64,000 nucleotides of DNA, taken from contig CAXXPL010000016.1 in assembly GCA_963674665.2 (NCBI GenBank), positions 186,001 through 250,000 on the forward strand, written 5' to 3'. The position numbers and the translations under genes were made by a program. The notes under the pieces are model-generated. The model was not told the origin of the DNA, did not search any database, and saw only the letters and a program-made list of their open reading frames with translations. Position 1 is the stretch's first letter. Each line of letters starts with the position of its first letter. Below, in pieces: positions 61,705-64,000 of this stretch. Origin of the DNA: G963674665 sp963674665. GTDB taxonomy: Bacteria; Desulfobacterota; Desulfovibrionia; Desulfovibrionales; Desulfovibrionaceae.

Positions 61705-62748
61705 GTGAAACGATTGATGTCTGTCGCACTGGCTCTGGCATTGGTTCTCGTTCTTGCCCCTTGGCGGGCCGCCATAGCGGGACCTGTCATGGGCAAGGGC
61801 GAGGATTCGGAACAGACCCTTAAGGAAAAACCCGATACAAAGCCCATCAGGTGTGTCGGTCCGGTCAACATGTCCAACGGCGTAGTGTTGCCTCCGGGCA
61901 AGTTCGCAACCAGCCTCAAGTACAGGTACGTGCACAAGAACAACCTGTACGACGGAAGCACCCGAAAAACCGGGAACTACAACGGCAAGTACGACAGAGT
62001 GAACCAGACCATGCAGCTCACGGTCAAGGCGGGTATTTTCAGGAACTTCGAGATGCGCGTTATGGCCCCCTTTCACATCAAGCAAGTCAAGCGGAAGGCC
62101 GGGAGTCCGCCGAGCCACAAGGACACCGACTATCTATCCGGGTTCGGTGACGTGGTGGTCATGGGGCGTTACGCCCTCTTCAGCCAGCGCTACGGCGATT
62201 GGTGTCATCTGGCCATCGGAGCGGGCGTGAAGATGCCCACCGGCGACGCGGATCACGAGAATGTGGCGCCGTTTTCCAACCAGCATGAATACATGGGGCC
62301 TGGCGGGCAACTGGGAACCGGGTCCTGGGACCCCAAGTTCGAGATCGGCGCCACCAAATTCGTTGGGCGCTCCCGTTTCGATGCCCACCTCATGTACACC
62401 GTACCGGGTGCCGGCGCCCACGGCTCCCGCAAGGGCAACCAATTCAAGTACGATATCGGATACGGCTACGCCCTGAGCAGGGACTTCGACGTGGAATTGG
62501 AGCTCAACGGCGTGGATCAGCAGCCGCATATCTACGACGGCTCAAAGACCGTTAATACAGGCGGGCACACCATCTACATCACCCCGGGCGTCCACTGGAA
62601 GCTCGGTGAAAACTACCATCTCTCGCTGGGTGTGCCCATCGTGGTGTACCGGGACCTGAATGGTCAATCCAGGACGCCCGATGCCAGGAGCAGCTACTGT
62701 CTGGGTGAGGATTTCCAGGTGGTGGCGCGTATCGGGTTCACCTTTTGA
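61705..62748 (+). CDS. Outer-membrane beta-barrel protein, Fur-controlled
   Basis: 347 residues. A Sec signal peptide (VALALALVLVLAPWRAAIAG) is followed by a barrel-like sequence of alternating polar and hydrophobic residues ending in Phe (ARIGFTF), the outer-membrane assembly signature. It resembles the phenol-MetA-degradation/'transporter' barrel family (~300 residues). The GTG at 61705 was chosen because CAGGAGG lies just upstream. The Fur box ahead and the binding-protein gene behind suggest a part in iron or siderophore transport; the substrate is unknown. Confidence 0.75.
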   Translation: MKRLMSVALALALVLVLAPWRAAIAGPVMGKGEDSEQTLKEKPDTKPIRCVGPVNMSNGVVLPPGKFATSLKYRYVHKNNLYDGSTRKTGNYNGKYDRVNQTMQLTVKAGIFRNFEMRVMAPFHIKQVKRKAGSPPSHKDTDYLSGFGDVVVMGRYALFSQRYGDWCHLAIGAGVKMPTGDADHENVAPFSNQHEYMGPGGQLGTGSWDPKFEIGATKFVGRSRFDAHLMYTVPGAGAHGSRKGNQFKYDIGYGYALSRDFDVELELNGVDQQPHIYDGSKTVNTGGHTIYITPGVHWKLGENYHLSLGVPIVVYRDLNGQSRTPDARSSYCLGEDFQVVARIGFTF

Positions 62749-62864
62749 CAAATGGCTTGGATTGAATCGGGTATGCACATGTCAAGAGGGGCCTCTCGGT
62801 GTTCTTCCCCCTGAATTTTCTCTGACCTGAACACAATAACTTGAAATATATAAGGATTTTTATC

Positions 62865-63836
62865 GTGAAAAAGAGTCGAATCCTGGTTGCTGTTCTTTGT
62901 TTCGCCCTGCTCGTCCTGCTCACCATGGCCGCTGGTCCAGATGCCCAGGCCTCCCCGGTGAAAGCGCCGAAGCGTATCAAGGCCGTGATGGTGGGCGACA
63001 GGCTGGTGGACGTGGCCCTGGCCCTGGGCGTCATCCCCGAAGGCATGTCCGTACGCGCTTCCTTTTGGTCCAGGGCCGTGGAGTTGCGCCTGGCCAGTCA
63101 GATCCTTGGGTGCCCCAACTGCGTGGTCAAGAAGAAACCCAACGCCGTGCCCGGGTTCATGAAAAAACGTGGTATATCGCGTTTGATCCTGGAAAGGAGT
63201 ACGAAATTCTGCCTGTACATGAAGGACGTGATGCCGGAGAACGTCACGCCCTTGGTCCGGGACGTGCCCGGCATCACCATCGAGTACGTGGATTTCACCA
63301 AGGGCGTGCCCGAAGCCATTGTCCAGGCAGGCAAGCTCTTCGGAGCCGAGGAAAAGGCCAGGGAGGTGGCGGAAAAATACGCCAAGGACATGAAGAGCGT
63401 GGAGGCCACACTGCCGGCCAAAGGCCTGGGCAGGAACGTGCTCATCCTCAACGGCACCTACTTTGCGGACAGGGGCAAACCCTTTGTGCGGGTGGAGGCG
63501 CCGGGCGGGTACACGGACCAGTACATCCTCGAGCCCCTGGGCTGCACCAACGCGGCCGCGCCCCTGGTCTCCGAGTCCACCAAGGTAAGCAAGGGACACT
63601 TCAACGGGGGGCGTTTGAGCGACCTGGCCACGGCCAATCCGGACGTCATCGTGGCCACAGGTGATGCCTTTGCCGTGCAACTGGCCCTGCGCGACGCCCT
63701 GGAACGCAAGCCCGAGCTGGCAAAGGTCCCGGCTGTCAGGAACGGCAGAATCTATGCCCTGCCGTTCTATTCGGACGCCAGCGTTTTGGAATACCCCGCC
63801 ATCTTCAAACAGTGGAGCACTGCGCTGAACAGATAG
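62865..63836 (+). CDS. Periplasmic metal/siderophore-binding protein (TroA/FepB-like fold)
   Basis: 323 residues with a Sec signal peptide (ILVAVLCFALLVLLTMAAG, cleavage near ~31). Two lobes are joined by a long helix, as in class III binding proteins: IKAVMVGDRLVDVALALGVI, AIVQAGKLFGAEEKAREVAEKY, ATANPDVIVATGDAF and IYALPFYSDASVLEYPAIF. Several cysteines (LGCPNC, KFCLYM, LGCTNA) are unusual for the family and may bind metal. The GTG at 62865 follows AAGGA. No ABC permease or ATPase is in the window. Probably co-regulated by the Fur box at 61626. Confidence 0.8.
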   Translation: MKKSRILVAVLCFALLVLLTMAAGPDAQASPVKAPKRIKAVMVGDRLVDVALALGVIPEGMSVRASFWSRAVELRLASQILGCPNCVVKKKPNAVPGFMKKRGISRLILERSTKFCLYMKDVMPENVTPLVRDVPGITIEYVDFTKGVPEAIVQAGKLFGAEEKAREVAEKYAKDMKSVEATLPAKGLGRNVLILNGTYFADRGKPFVRVEAPGGYTDQYILEPLGCTNAAAPLVSESTKVSKGHFNGGRLSDLATANPDVIVATGDAFAVQLALRDALERKPELAKVPAVRNGRIYALPFYSDASVLEYPAIFKQWSTALNR

Positions 63837-63857
63837 CGGTTTGTTTGACCTATGCGA

Positions 63858-63897
63858 AAGGGCCTTCCAGTCCGGACATCCGGGGCGGGAGGCCCTT
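63858..63897 (+). terminator. Terminator after the binding-protein gene
   Basis: AAGGGCCT and AGGCCCTT form the outer stem around a nested TCCGG/CCGGG hairpin, followed by ATTTGTT. It lies 21 bases after the stop codon. Nothing recognisable follows to the window end. Confidence 0.82.
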
Positions 63898-64000
63898 ATT
63901 TGTTAAGGCATGACAGAACCCCATCATGCCGATGCTGGACGCACTCTCTATTACCCTTGAATAATATAGTAAAATATCACCATACATTCCGGAATCTGGA

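Noticed and set aside
1..64000. tRNA or rRNA genes and attachment sites
   Set aside because: None was recognised while reading; an automated tRNA scan could still find one in the intergenic regions.

Overview
The window is GC-rich bacterial chromosome, densely packed with genes and broken by a few AT-rich gene-poor gaps. A type III secretion locus, a sulfate-reducer-style complement of C1 genes, an Aap-type amino-acid importer, Fur-controlled iron genes and PAS proteins with a C..CPGC motif together suggest a deltaproteobacterium of the Desulfovibrionales type. This assignment is inference: no rRNA, tRNA or sulfate-reduction gene lies in the window.

Layout. (1) 1-10,040: part of a type III secretion system (T3SS). 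A minus-strand operon carries a translocator (cut by the window edge), its chaperone, three tandem EspA/SseB-like filament subunits and a small protein. It diverges from plus-strand sctX-sctY-sctV. A membrane serine phosphatase and a STAS anti-anti-sigma factor follow, suggesting partner-switch control of secretion. (2) 10,062-11,502: thiM-thiE thiamine salvage. (3) 11,503-16,260: a gene-poor, partly AT-rich boundary with one chemoreceptor gene, three copies of a structured RNA element and two short ORFs. (4) 16,262-40,159: a large tetrahydromethanopterin (H4MPT) and methanofuran (MFR) island in two convergent operons. The plus operon holds a DUF2193-like protein, an aquaporin, mtdB, mch and cofactor-biosynthesis genes (a folK-mptA fusion, a PTPS homologue, a DHPS-like protein, ATP-grasp ligases, mfnD, mfnF, mfnE). 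The minus operon holds fwdD-fwdB-fwdA-ftr-fwdC, a HisA-like protein, dmrB and mptG; mfnB and a DUF447 gene lie between. A fourth, inverted copy of the RNA element and a CitG-like gene close the island. (5) 40,247-48,145: a 2632-residue RTX adhesin. (6) 48,975-57,700: a secreted HIRAN protein, a WYL regulator, a glycerophosphodiesterase, an Aap-type amino-acid ABC transporter with a divergent GntR regulator, and a transposase remnant. (7) 57,757-64,000: a DUF1992 protein, a CpxAR-like two-component system with a Spy/CpxP-like lipoprotein, a PAS protein, and a Fur-box-preceded outer-membrane protein and periplasmic binding protein.

How it works together. The island encodes methylene-H4MPT -> methenyl-H4MPT -> formyl-H4MPT -> formyl-MFR -> CO2 (MtdB, Mch, Ftr, FwdABCD) and most cofactor-making steps. 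Unlike the formyltransferase/hydrolase of aerobic methylotrophs, FwdB here keeps the cysteines for a [4Fe-4S] cluster and the Cys-His-Gly-Pro motif of Mo/W formate dehydrogenases, and a FwdD molybdopterin-binding subunit is present. The complex therefore looks like a true formylmethanofuran dehydrogenase. Fae, Mer, MfnA, MfnC and the ferredoxin subunits are not in the window.

The most novel signal is a ~110-nt element present four times around the island (12,441; 14,881; 16,093; and inverted at 38,801). It has two helices supported by compensatory changes, one of them a loop-loop or pseudoknot contact, and a conserved 3' tail complementary to the Shine-Dalgarno sequence of the ORF that follows. 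I read it as an undescribed riboswitch-like translational regulator.
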